Positions 1-7,062 of a DNA stretch of 64,000 bases are shown here, in pieces. The notes beneath the pieces are model-generated. The model searched no databases. It was not told the DNA's origin and saw only the letters and a program-made list of their open reading frames with translations. The stretch comes from Gammaproteobacteria bacterium (GTDB taxonomy: Bacteria > Pseudomonadota > Gammaproteobacteria > Steroidobacterales > Steroidobacteraceae), in NCBI GenBank assembly GCA_021323735.1, contig JAJPKM010000036.1, positions 124,001-188,000 on the forward strand. The letters are read 5' to 3'. Both the position numbers and the translations under genes were made by a program. How positions within the stretch are numbered: position 1 is the stretch's first letter; every line of letters starts with the position of its first letter.

Positions 1-162
1 CAAGCGGACGGTACGGTGCCCATGATGCTGGGTATGAGATCCCGTGAGTACCTCGAGGCGCACGGTTACTCCGTGGAATGGCATGAATACCCCATGCCAC
101 ATGCCGTCTGCGCCGAGGAAGTCGCCGACATTCGGCAGTTTCTATTTCGTGTTCTACCTTAA
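1..162 (+). CDS. C-terminal end of a carboxylesterase / phospholipase-type alpha/beta hydrolase (partial)
   Basis: The frame is open from the left edge and ends in TAA. The 53 visible residues read as the tail of a small alpha/beta hydrolase of the carboxylesterase (YpfH/EstB-like) family. There is a strand and helix with REYLEAHGY, then WHEYPMPHAV, where the His fits the catalytic histidine of the Ser-Asp-His triad, then a closing helix with EEVADIRQFL. The nucleophile serine lies outside the window. Members are cytoplasmic esterases of about 220 residues. The assignment rests only on this tail. Confidence 0.7.
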   Translation, partial: QADGTVPMMLGMRSREYLEAHGYSVEWHEYPMPHAVCAEEVADIRQFLFRVLP

Positions 163-168
163 GGGCTC

Positions 169-675
169 ATGGCAACCCGTTCCGCCACCCTCGAGAGGTT
201 AAAGGCAGCGGCCGCAAAGGCGGCGGCACGGTCGGCGGCGGCGAAGGAGCAGGTTCGATCGGCCAAAGCGCAACTCAAGCAAGCGCGCAAGCTCCTCAAG
301 ATCGAAAAGAAAGCCGCGAAACAGGCGCGCAAAAAGGTGGAAGCGGCAGCTGCCACGGCTGCGCCGGCGGCCACTGCAGCGTCCGGCCGCCAACCAAAGC
401 CGCCGGAGGGTGCCGGGATCACAGTCGCCAAAGCCGGCAAATCAGCTGCTGTCCGGAAGCCCGCCCGGCCGGTGCCCCGGTCCACGCCTAAACCCCGCGT
501 TCGCAAATCCCCCGAGGCTCTGCGGTCGGCGGCGGAGGTCGCAAAATCCGTGATCGAGCGACTGCATAGCCCACCGCCGGTGCTTCCACCGACGCCGGTC
601 ATTCCGGCGGATACGCCCCCGGCGGCCGCCTCGGCGCCCGGAGTTACTCCAGCCGGCTCCGACGAACCGACCTAA
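169..675 (+). CDS. Ala/Lys-rich coiled-coil protein, histone H1-like composition, unknown function
   Basis: 168 residues. The AAGGG at 161-165 is a well-placed ribosome site for the ATG at 169, so translation may be coupled to the preceding esterase. Residues 1-75 are an Ala/Lys/Arg-rich heptad-like helix (AAAAKAAARSAAAKEQ). The rest is Pro/Ala/Arg-rich and probably disordered. There is no signal peptide or membrane segment. Composition resembles bacterial H1-like or phasin-like basic proteins, but no domain is recognised. The opposite-strand ORF over the same bases is a Ser/Ala-rich shadow. Role unknown; nucleic-acid binding is only an inference from charge. Confidence 0.6.
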   Translation: MATRSATLERLKAAAAKAAARSAAAKEQVRSAKAQLKQARKLLKIEKKAAKQARKKVEAAAATAAPAATAASGRQPKPPEGAGITVAKAGKSAAVRKPARPVPRSTPKPRVRKSPEALRSAAEVAKSVIERLHSPPPVLPPTPVIPADTPPAAASAPGVTPAGSDEPT

Positions 676-712
676 GTATTCCGTCGCCACGGGCAACGAC
701 GTCTCTTAGCCC

Positions 713-1363
713 TCAAGGCGCTGCGGTGGGCACCAGGCCCGGAAGCATCAGGGCGATCAAGAGGCTTAGAAACAGGGTTAGGAGCAGCGCCAGGAATTGA
801 CCTAACAACCAAATGCCGAACGCCCGGCGCGTGGCCAGCCCCAGCATCTCGCTGAACCCCATGACCTGGAGCACGAAACTCCATAGCGACAGCAGCATGT
901 AGGACCCGAACTGCAGTCGAAGCACGAAGGCCACGAAGTCGTCGATCTCGACCCCCGGCCTTTCGAGCACGGCGGACTCGCCGACCAGCAACGCCGTGAA
1001 TAACCATAGGATGAGCGACGCCGTCACGGGTATGCCGCCGTAGGCGAGCACGTGGAACAGCTGCTGTCGCGTCGACTTGCCGCCGGCCCGCGCGCCCAGC
1101 CGGGCATAAATGGCGGCAAACAAATACATGCTCACGACCCCGGCCACGGGCCCGAGGACGAAGGCGCTGAAGAGGATCTCGGCCGTACCGACGTTGGTTC
1201 CCGACAGTTGGGTTCGATACACCATGATGGAGGTCGCGATGCCCTGGGTCGCCGCCAGCAGATAGTCGGCGGCACCGATGGGTCGTGTCGCCAATTCCCG
1301 AAACACACGCCGGGGCCTAAGCCAGACATCTTTCAGCGGGCGGATGGGTTCTGTGGATGACAC
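713..1363 (-). CDS. Yip1-family multipass inner-membrane protein
   Basis: About 216 residues. The N-terminus (PLKDVWLRPRRVFRELA) is the amphipathic 'P...W..P...F..L' lead typical of bacterial Yip1-domain proteins (PF04893). About five hydrophobic segments follow, including one around YLLAATQGIATSIMVY and a very hydrophobic C-terminus. The start is unclear: GTG at 1363 is preferred, with TTG at 1366 directly before it, and no ATG lies upstream of the first membrane segment. Function of bacterial members is not established. It is divergent from the basic-protein gene at 1480. Confidence 0.75.
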   Translation of the reverse strand: MSSTEPIRPLKDVWLRPRRVFRELATRPIGAADYLLAATQGIATSIMVYRTQLSGTNVGTAEILFSAFVLGPVAGVVSMYLFAAIYARLGARAGGKSTRQQLFHVLAYGGIPVTASLILWLFTALLVGESAVLERPGVEIDDFVAFVLRLQFGSYMLLSLWSFVLQVMGFSEMLGLATRRAFGIWLLGQFLALLLTLFLSLLIALMLPGLVPTAAP

Positions 1364-1479
1364 CAAAGCAGCCTACGCAATCCGCGCGGGCGACTCCAGT
1401 GTTCACTCACAGATGACAGCAGACTTTTTCGGGGCTACTCTCACAACGAGTTCGAACGATGTCCAGGAGAAGAGTGATC

Positions 1480-1833
1480 ATGGCAAAAAAGAGCAAATCG
1501 AAGAAGCGCAAGTCGAAGCGTCCAGTGGCCAAGGCCAAGCGCGGTTCGGCCGCGCGCGTGTCAGCCAAGAAGAGCGCTAAGAAGAAATCACGGCCGATGA
1601 AGGCGAAGAAGAAGGTGGCGGCGAAGGCTAAGAAGACCGTCAAGAAGGTCGCCAAAAAGGCAGCGCCGAAGAAGAAGGTCATGGCGGCGATGCCAAAGCC
1701 TGCGCCTAGGGCTGCACCGAAGCCGAAACCTGCGCCAATGGCACAGACATTCATGGCTCCGCCAGCGATGCCGGCATCCGAGCCGGAAATGCCGCCGGCG
1801 ATGAATTCCGGCGTGGAATCATCGGGAATGTAG
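1480..1833 (+). CDS. Lys/Ala-rich histone H1-like protein
   Basis: 117 residues from the ATG at 1480, chosen because AGGAG lies ten bases upstream; an in-frame ATG at 1459 lacks such a site. Residues 1-65 are almost entirely Lys, Ala, Arg and Ser with repeated KKA/AKK units (KSKKRKSKRP, KKVAAKAKKTVKKV), as in histone H1-like DNA-binding proteins. The tail is Pro/Met/Ala-rich (KPAPRAAPKPKPAP). It lacks transmembrane segments. It is probably a nucleoid-associated protein, by analogy with H1-like proteins such as AlgP/AlgR3 and Hc1. Function is inferred from composition only. Confidence 0.7.
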   Translation: MAKKSKSKKRKSKRPVAKAKRGSAARVSAKKSAKKKSRPMKAKKKVAAKAKKTVKKVAKKAAPKKKVMAAMPKPAPRAAPKPKPAPMAQTFMAPPAMPASEPEMPPAMNSGVESSGM

Positions 1834-1962
1834 ATGCCGCCGGCCGGCAGTCAGGCGCGTCGGCCCTTGGAGAGGGCGCGCGCCGCTGCTGTCGGGGAAC
1901 TCGGGACGGCACCTCAAGAATCTGCGCCTCGAGCCGCGCGGGGGTTCGGCTGCCGCCGCCCG

Positions 1963-2343
1963 CTAGCCGGTAGCCTTGGCGGCGAGCAGAAAATGCAGCG
2001 CCAGCATCGAGGCAATCACGGCGATGATGACATTGAGCACAACGCCGGCCTGCGTCCAGTAGCCCGGCGGCACCACCGCTGGGTCCAAATTCTTGGCAAC
2101 CCGGTGAAACTGGCGCGCCGAAATCAATGCGACGGCGGCTCCCAATAGCAGGAGCAGCACGCCTGTCATAATGGAGAAGCTTCGCTGCGCCGCCGACTCA
2201 GATTGGTGCGCGGCTATTTGCAGAAACAATCCGAAACGTTCGACGACGAAGCCGAATCCCATGAGCGCGATGGCCGTGCGTTGCCAGGCCAGCAGCGTTC
2301 GCTCTGCGGCGAATAACACGCGAGGATCTGCCGTGTAGGGCAT
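1963..2343 (-). CDS. DUF202 (YidH-like) inner-membrane protein
   Basis: 126 residues with a perfect AAGGAG ribosome site seven bases before the ATG. The N-terminal signature (DPRVLFAAERTLLAWQRTAIAL) is the DUF202 motif, in which a conserved AxERTxLAWxRT precedes the first membrane helix. Three transmembrane segments can be seen, at about residues 22-42, 60-80 and 100-122. The family (E. coli YidG/YidH) has no settled function. The gene stands alone, divergent from the diguanylate cyclase. Confidence 0.88.
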   Translation of the reverse strand: MPYTADPRVLFAAERTLLAWQRTAIALMGFGFVVERFGLFLQIAAHQSESAAQRSFSIMTGVLLLLLGAAVALISARQFHRVAKNLDPAVVPPGYWTQAGVVLNVIIAVIASMLALHFLLAAKATG

Positions 2344-2479
2344 TTTGGGCTCCTTCGACCAAGGTGCAGATGCACCGGTCAGTCAAGTCTTACATAGGCA
2401 TCAGGGGCGACCCGATCCCCTACATTGCCGCCTTGGACGACAATGCCAGCTTGGGATATCCAGGATCGGGAAAACTACT

Positions 2480-3235
2480 ATGGCATATGAAGGGAAGCAG
2501 GGGGTTCGGAACGACGCTCCGCTCGATCCCAAGCCGCGGCGCGACCCCGGACCGAAATCCCGCGGGCACCGGATGAACTCCGCACAGCTGCGCGAGATCG
2601 AGAGCCTGCGGGCCATCAATGCGCACCTCTTGCATGAGCTGGCCGCGCTCAAGACGCGCGAGGCCGAAACCCGGAGGCTGGCGGATCGTGACGGCCTCAC
2701 CGGTCTTTACAATCGTCGCCGCATGCTCGAACTGCTCGAAGCGGCCATCAACGATGCCGTACAGCAAGATCTGCACGTGGGATTGCTGTTCATCGATTTG
2801 AACGGATTCAAGGGCATCAACGACAAATACGGCCATGCCGTCGGCGACAAGATTCTCACGACGGTGGCCACCCGCATTTGTTCCTGCGTGCGCACCGGGG
2901 ACATCTGCTGCCGTTACGGCGGCGATGAATTCGTGGTGGTGCTGCCGGGGGTTCCCGATCCTTTCCCGGTGAGCCGGGTTGCCGATGCCATTCGCGAGCG
3001 CGTATCGCTGCCCTGCTGGATCGGCGATGAGCAGCAGCAACTGATGGTTTCCATCGGCGAGTCCATGTATCCCCACCATGGCGAGAATGCCGCGAAACTG
3101 CTGCATCGGGCCGACGAAGCCATGTATCGGCTGAAGGCGCGCATCATTCGACCAAAGGTTGCACCACAAGCATCTCCCCGCTTGAGCCGTCGCCGCAACG
3201 ACAAATCCAAGCCCCGTTCGGGGAGCAACACCTAA
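2480..3235 (+). CDS. GGDEF-domain diguanylate cyclase
   Basis: 251 residues from ATG 2480; an alternative ATG is at 2573, and the frame is open further upstream. A basic linker and a short coiled coil (LREIESLRAINAHLLHEL) lead into one complete GGDEF domain. The entry motif DRDGLTGLYNRR, substrate and metal residues (LFIDLNGFKGINDKYGHAVGD) and the catalytic RYGGDEF are intact. An RxxD inhibitory site is not obvious. No membrane or sensory domain is visible, so this is a soluble c-di-GMP synthase with input probably through the coiled coil. No EAL partner is nearby. Confidence 0.9.
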   Translation: MAYEGKQGVRNDAPLDPKPRRDPGPKSRGHRMNSAQLREIESLRAINAHLLHELAALKTREAETRRLADRDGLTGLYNRRRMLELLEAAINDAVQQDLHVGLLFIDLNGFKGINDKYGHAVGDKILTTVATRICSCVRTGDICCRYGGDEFVVVLPGVPDPFPVSRVADAIRERVSLPCWIGDEQQQLMVSIGESMYPHHGENAAKLLHRADEAMYRLKARIIRPKVAPQASPRLSRRRNDKSKPRSGSNT

Positions 3236-3365
3236 ACCTTGAAGCATTCCGCCTCGAGCCGGCAACAAGGCCGCGGATGCATCGCGCGGCACGCCCATCT
3301 TCGGTCAACGGCATGGGACGAAAGACGTTACAGTCGTATCGTTCTCGAGCGAAGTGGTGGCAGGT

Positions 3366-3698
3366 ATGCAGCAGGGCAAGTGGGTCAACGCAGCTTTAGG
3401 GCTCGGGCTTCTGTTGAGTCTGACACTGCCTGGCTGCGTGGTGGTTCCCGCTCAGGATCACTATGTGGGCGGTGTGGTGCTGGTGGCGCCGCCGGCGGTG
3501 CGCGTCGAGGTCGCCGGGCCCCCACCGTGGTCGGATGCGGTGTGGATCGCGGGTTACTGGAGCTGGGTCGGCGGCCGCCATGAATGGGTGGGCGGTCATT
3601 GGGTCGCAGGCCGCCGTGGATACCACTGGGTGGCGCACGCCTGGGTGCGGCAGGGCGATGGCTGGCGCCTAAGACCGGGTCATTGGGAGCGCGGCTAG
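3366..3698 (+). CDS. Small lipoprotein with WxxGxW-type repeats
   Basis: 110 residues from ATG 3366 (a GTG at 3354 is in frame). A signal peptide ending LTLPGC makes the Cys a lipidation site. The mature part carries repeated Trp/Gly units (WIAGYWSWVGG, WVGGHWVAGRRGYHWV, RLRPGHWERG), characteristic of the YXWGXW / WXXGXW repeat lipoproteins. The C-terminal G-H-W-E-R-G matches that family. It should be anchored to the outer membrane facing the periplasm. No biochemical role is known for the family. Confidence 0.8.
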   Translation: MQQGKWVNAALGLGLLLSLTLPGCVVVPAQDHYVGGVVLVAPPAVRVEVAGPPPWSDAVWIAGYWSWVGGRHEWVGGHWVAGRRGYHWVAHAWVRQGDGWRLRPGHWERG

Positions 3699-3749
3699 CC
3701 GAATTCGCGGATTCCAGATGTGCGACGCTAAGTGATTGATGTACTTAGG

Positions 3750-4691
3750 CTACCGAGCAGCGGGCCAGGAGCTCTGCTGAATCTCGCTGAGATTCCGGTC
3801 GCCGCTCGCGTTGAACCAGTGCTCTATCAGGCGGAAGGATATCGACACGTTTGGCGGGACAATGGGTCTTCCCGACTCCACATCCTCGCGCGTGAACCAC
3901 TGTGCATCTTCCAGTTCATCATCGCGCCTTAGGATCTGCGTCGTGAGCGCGCGGGCGGTGAACCCCAGCATCAATGACGATGGAAAGGGCCAGGGCTGCG
4001 AGGAGTGATACTCGATCCGATCGACGCGGATGCCGGTCTCCTCGAAGACTTCGCGCGCCACGGCATCCTCCAAAGACTCCCCCACCTCCACGAAACCTGC
4101 GATGGTGGAATACCTTCCGACGGGCCACGCCGCCTGGCGTCCGAGCAAGGCGCGTTCGCCGTCCGTCACCAGGACGATGATGGCCGGATCGATGCGCGGA
4201 AATTGCTCGTGCCGGCAAGCGGCATTCGTGCACACTAGAACGTGCCCACCCTTGGCGGCCAGCGTCGGCGCGCCGCAGCTGCCGCAGAAGCGGTGGCGCG
4301 AGCGCCATGAAACCATGCCGCGCGCATAGGCCAGCAAGCCGGCGTCCTCGGCCGGCAGAAGAGCGGCCATCAGGCGCAAATCCTCGAAGCGCGTGCCGGC
4401 CTCAGGCGGCGGTGGCTCCGCGCCGGAAATATCGTAGGTAAAGACGTCCGTCTCGCCGAACCGGCCCAGGAGGATCAACTCGTCCGCGGTGCGGCGCTCC
4501 ATGGGTATCGCCGACAGATCGAGCAGCGCCGCGCGCGGCGCGTCGCCCTCGACGATGAGATTGCGAGAATTCCACACCGGTATCGCACGGCTGCGCCCAT
4601 CGGCCAGGGCGGCTGCGAACCAGGCCGGATCCTGCCGCAAATGAGCTGCGCGATCCACATAGGGACCGGCCAGAATATTCCTCCGCTGCAT
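3750..4691 (-). CDS. nudC: NAD+ diphosphatase NudC (Nudix hydrolase)
   Basis: 313 residues. The N-terminal domain is the variable NUDIX-like fold. A four-Cys zinc ribbon follows (FCGSCGAPT ... CTNAACRHEQFPR), then the Nudix box GFVEVGESLEDAVAREVFEE. The SQPWPFP motif downstream distinguishes NudC from other Nudix enzymes. The enzyme hydrolyses NAD(H) to NMN(H) plus AMP and removes NAD caps from RNA. It starts 12 bases after the stop of the FlhC-like gene on the same strand, so the two are probably co-transcribed, an unusual pairing. Confidence 0.95.
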   Translation of the reverse strand: MQRRNILAGPYVDRAAHLRQDPAWFAAALADGRSRAIPVWNSRNLIVEGDAPRAALLDLSAIPMERRTADELILLGRFGETDVFTYDISGAEPPPPEAGTRFEDLRLMAALLPAEDAGLLAYARGMVSWRSRHRFCGSCGAPTLAAKGGHVLVCTNAACRHEQFPRIDPAIIVLVTDGERALLGRQAAWPVGRYSTIAGFVEVGESLEDAVAREVFEETGIRVDRIEYHSSQPWPFPSSLMLGFTARALTTQILRRDDELEDAQWFTREDVESGRPIVPPNVSISFRLIEHWFNASGDRNLSEIQQSSWPAAR

Positions 4692-4703
4692 CGTCGGAAG
4701 ATT

Positions 4704-5342
4704 CTAGCAGGGGCGCGGCCCCGGGGCCTCGTTGAGTATTCCGCTCGAGCCATTGCGCGCGTCGCACCGGTTCTGCAAGGGAATGTATGCAAGGCGAGCA
4801 CCGCCATCGCAATTGCCGCAGGCCAGGCTGTGCCGCGCCAGCAGATCCCGTACCCGCACGCCGCCGCAATTCGCGCAGCGTGCAATGCCGACCTCGTCGC
4901 GGCGGGCCAGCGCCAAGAGCAGGAACCAGGCGTGCTCGAATGAAATGCCGGGCGGCTTGTGCATTTCCGCATAGGCTTCGTAGGCATGGCACAACAGGGT
5001 GCCGGATTCGAGCGAGCCCACGCGGTAGTGCGGTTCGACGCCGCGAGTGCTGCCATGGACAAGCCCATACATGATGAACAGGCTGGCGAGCTGCGCCGCC
5101 TGAAAATTCAGCTCCGGATTGCGGAAGAAGAACGCCGCCTGCCGCGGCGACTTGCCGCGATGGCGCAGGGTCGCGCGCGAATCTTGCTCCAGCACGTAAC
5201 TTCGATACAGCTTGCGTATGCGATCGTCGCTCAAGCCGGTCCATTGGCGGATGGTAAATGTGCGCGCCTCATGACGGATCAGGCGCAGCGCAAGATCGAA
5301 TTTTTGACGATCTCTCGTGTAGCGGTCATCGGATACTCTCAT
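4704..5342 (-). CDS. FlhC-like transcriptional regulator (orphan, non-flagellar context)
   Basis: 212 residues from ATG 5342, chosen for the GGGAG seven bases upstream; the frame runs open to 5510. Residues 8-55 resemble the FlhC N-terminus (helical, with LSDDRIRKLYRSYV like the LSRGRLIKLYKEL of E. coli FlhC). The C-terminus keeps the FlhC zinc site: C156-x2-C159 (CANCGG), 15 residues, then C175-x2-C178 (CGNC). In E. coli FlhC the corresponding gap is 16. FlhC works with FlhD as a heteromeric activator. Here the gene is followed by nudC and is divergent from a FlhD-like gene. No flagellar genes are in the window. Assignment is by eye; a profile search would settle it. Confidence 0.75.
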   Translation of the reverse strand: MRVSDDRYTRDRQKFDLALRLIRHEARTFTIRQWTGLSDDRIRKLYRSYVLEQDSRATLRHRGKSPRQAAFFFRNPELNFQAAQLASLFIMYGLVHGSTRGVEPHYRVGSLESGTLLCHAYEAYAEMHKPPGISFEHAWFLLLALARRDEVGIARCANCGGVRVRDLLARHSLACGNCDGGARLAYIPLQNRCDARNGSSGILNEAPGPRPC

Positions 5343-5387
5343 GGCAGGCTCCCGTTGCAAATCACGCACTTTCCGGTCAAAAATAAT

Positions 5388-5416
5388 TTGACAGAAATTA
5401 ATCACAAAGCTAGCTT
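5388..5416 (+). promoter_or_regulatory. Candidate sigma-70 promoter for the FlhD-like gene
   Basis: A perfect -35 hexamer TTGACA (5388-5393) is followed after exactly 17 bases by TAGCTT (5411-5416), a poor -10 with three of six consensus bases. It lies in the A+T-rich centre of the divergent region, about 100 bases before the ATG at 5513. No start site is known; the -10 is weak. Confidence 0.35.
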
Positions 5417-5451
5417 GGTTGCCAAGAGGTTTTCGTCGGTTTTGCCGCTGC

Positions 5452-5470
5452 CTTTGCGGCGAAATACGCG
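5452..5470 (+). promoter_or_regulatory. Possible FlhDC-type half box in the divergent region
   Basis: The bases TTTGCGGCGAAATACGCG resemble one half of the published E. coli FlhD4C2 box (AACGG/C, short gap, AAATAGCG) in having a GCG block, a short gap and AAATA-CGCG. The arm GCGGC also pairs with GCCGC at 5445-5449. It sits between the divergent FlhC-like and FlhD-like genes, so autoregulation is possible. One degenerate site in GC-rich DNA is weak evidence. Confidence 0.2.
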
Positions 5471-5512
5471 ATCTTTCCGCAGTCACCGCCAGACGAACGC
5501 AAGGAGGCAAGC

Positions 5513-6106
5513 ATGCTCATCGGTCACTGGGTGCAGGAGTCCCACGTCTCTTTCGAACATCTCATCTCGATCCGCGGACTGAACCGCCGCTTTCTCGATC
5601 TGGCGAGCTCAGGGCTGGTCGCGCCCGGATTGAGCGCCCGAGTCTCGCCGCTGTCCTCCTCGCAGCGTGCGGCGGCGGCGGATTGTCCGTACGCGCTGTT
5701 CGACCTGCGCTTTCAAGACGATACATACTGGCGCGGACGCCTGGCGGGTGCCTCGAGAATCGCGGATGAACCCCGCGCCGCGGCGGACACCGTCGATTTC
5801 GTCCGACTGGGGCTGTTCTACGCCTGGCACGTCACGTCGGGCGGGGGTCTCATCGCCCATCTCCTGCTCGGCATGCACGCCAACACGGCCGAGGCCTTTC
5901 GCCGTGTCTCGGTCGATGAACTGCCGGCACTGGCGGCGGCCGAAGCGTCGAATCTCACCGCCAGATGGAGCCACTGCCATGCCTACTGGAGCGCGCTGAT
6001 CGACGCGGCGGCTCAGCCCGATCCCGGCGTCCTGCGCCGCGTTCAGCTGTCCGGGCTACAGCTCGCCGCCGCGGCTCAATTGCCAAGCGAGCCTCGCGAG
6101 GTTTAG
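5513..6106 (+). CDS. FlhD-like protein with two tandem FlhD-like modules (putative)
   Basis: 197 residues; a strong AAGGAGG lies six bases before the ATG. Two stretches resemble FlhD (E. coli FlhD is 116 aa). Module 1, residues 12-72, has VSFEHLISIRGLNRRFLDLA then LSSSQRAAAAD and FDLRFQDD, matching [30 protein letters not shown] and CHFRFDS. Module 2, about 93-155, has LLLGMHANTAEAFRRVS then VDELPALAAAEASNLTARW, matching [36 protein letters not shown]. The gene is divergent from the FlhC-like gene, which strengthens the reading. It could act as the FlhD partner in a non-flagellar regulator. Similarity is weak and seen by eye only. Confidence 0.55.
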   Translation: MLIGHWVQESHVSFEHLISIRGLNRRFLDLASSGLVAPGLSARVSPLSSSQRAAAADCPYALFDLRFQDDTYWRGRLAGASRIADEPRAAADTVDFVRLGLFYAWHVTSGGGLIAHLLLGMHANTAEAFRRVSVDELPALAAAEASNLTARWSHCHAYWSALIDAAAQPDPGVLRRVQLSGLQLAAAAQLPSEPREV

Positions 6107-6120
6107 GCTACGCGGCTCTT

Positions 6121-7062
6121 ATGCATGCGCTAGTCCTCCGACAACTCACCAAGGTATACAAAAACGGCATCAAGGCGCTCAAGGCGATCGACCTTACCGT
6201 CGACGAAGGCGACTTTTTCGCACTCCTCGGGCCGAACGGTGCCGGCAAGACCACCGCGATCGGCATCACCACGTCATTGGTGAATAAGACCAGCGGCGTG
6301 GTCGAAGTCTTCGGCCATAACATCGACAATGAGCTGGAAGCGGCCAAATCCTGCATCGGCCTGGTGCCGCAGGAAATCAATTTCAACATGTTCGAGACCC
6401 CATTCACCATCGTGGTGAATCAAGCGGGGTTCTACGGCATACCTCGGCCGCTGGCAAAGCAGCGCGCGGAGAAGTATCTCAAGCAGCTGCAGCTCTGGGA
6501 CAGGCGCAATTCGACGGCGCGCGCATTGTCCGGCGGCATGAAACGGCGGCTCATGATTGCGCGCGCCTTGATGCACGAGCCGCGCCTGCTGATTTTGGAC
6601 GAGCCCACCGCGGGCGTGGACATCGAGATCCGCCGTTCGATGTGGGAGTTCCTGCGCAATATCAACGCGCAGGGGACGACCATCATTCTGACCACGCACT
6701 ATCTCGAAGAGGCCGAGAACCTGTGCCGCCACGTCGCCATCATCGAAGGCGGCAACATCATCGAGCGCGACAGCATGACGAACGTGCTGCGCAAGCTACA
6801 GACGGAAGTGTTCGTGTTCAATTTGCGCGATGCGCGCTCCGTGGCGCCGCGGCTCGAGGGGTTCACGGCGGTACTGGCGGACGCGCATTCGCTGGAAATC
6901 GAGATGGCGAAAACCCAGAGCCTGAACGACATATTCGCCCAGCTCTCGGCACAGGGAATCGCCATCAACAGCATGCGCAACAAGGTCAACCGGCTCGAGG
7001 AATTGTTCATCCGCTTGGTCGACGGCAGCGCCAGGACGGCCGCCGCCGCGAAGGTTTCCTGA
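6121..7062 (+). CDS. ABC-2 type transporter ATP-binding protein (YadG-like)
   Basis: 313 residues from ATG 6121; the longer frame upstream overlaps the previous gene. It has Walker A (GPNGAGKTT), Q-loop (VPQEINFN), signature LSGGMKRR, Walker B (LLILDEP) with catalytic Glu, and H-loop (ILTTHYLEEAE). The C-terminal 80 residues are the usual dimer/regulatory tail of this exporter class. The stop overlaps the start of the permease gene (TGATG), so the pair is translationally coupled. Closest well-known homologue type is E. coli YadG/YadH; the substrate is unknown. Confidence 0.92.
   Translation: MHALVLRQLTKVYKNGIKALKAIDLTVDEGDFFALLGPNGAGKTTAIGITTSLVNKTSGVVEVFGHNIDNELEAAKSCIGLVPQEINFNMFETPFTIVVNQAGFYGIPRPLAKQRAEKYLKQLQLWDRRNSTARALSGGMKRRLMIARALMHEPRLLILDEPTAGVDIEIRRSMWEFLRNINAQGTTIILTTHYLEEAENLCRHVAIIEGGNIIERDSMTNVLRKLQTEVFVFNLRDARSVAPRLEGFTAVLADAHSLEIEMAKTQSLNDIFAQLSAQGIAINSMRNKVNRLEELFIRLVDGSARTAAAAKVS

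Noticed and set aside
159-602. Ser/Ala/Arg-rich frame opposite the first H1-like gene
   Set aside because: No ribosome site and no motif; the plus strand has a good one.
2420-3298. 292-codon frame opposite the diguanylate cyclase
   Set aside because: The plus strand has a complete GGDEF domain over the same bases, so the minus frame is a shadow.
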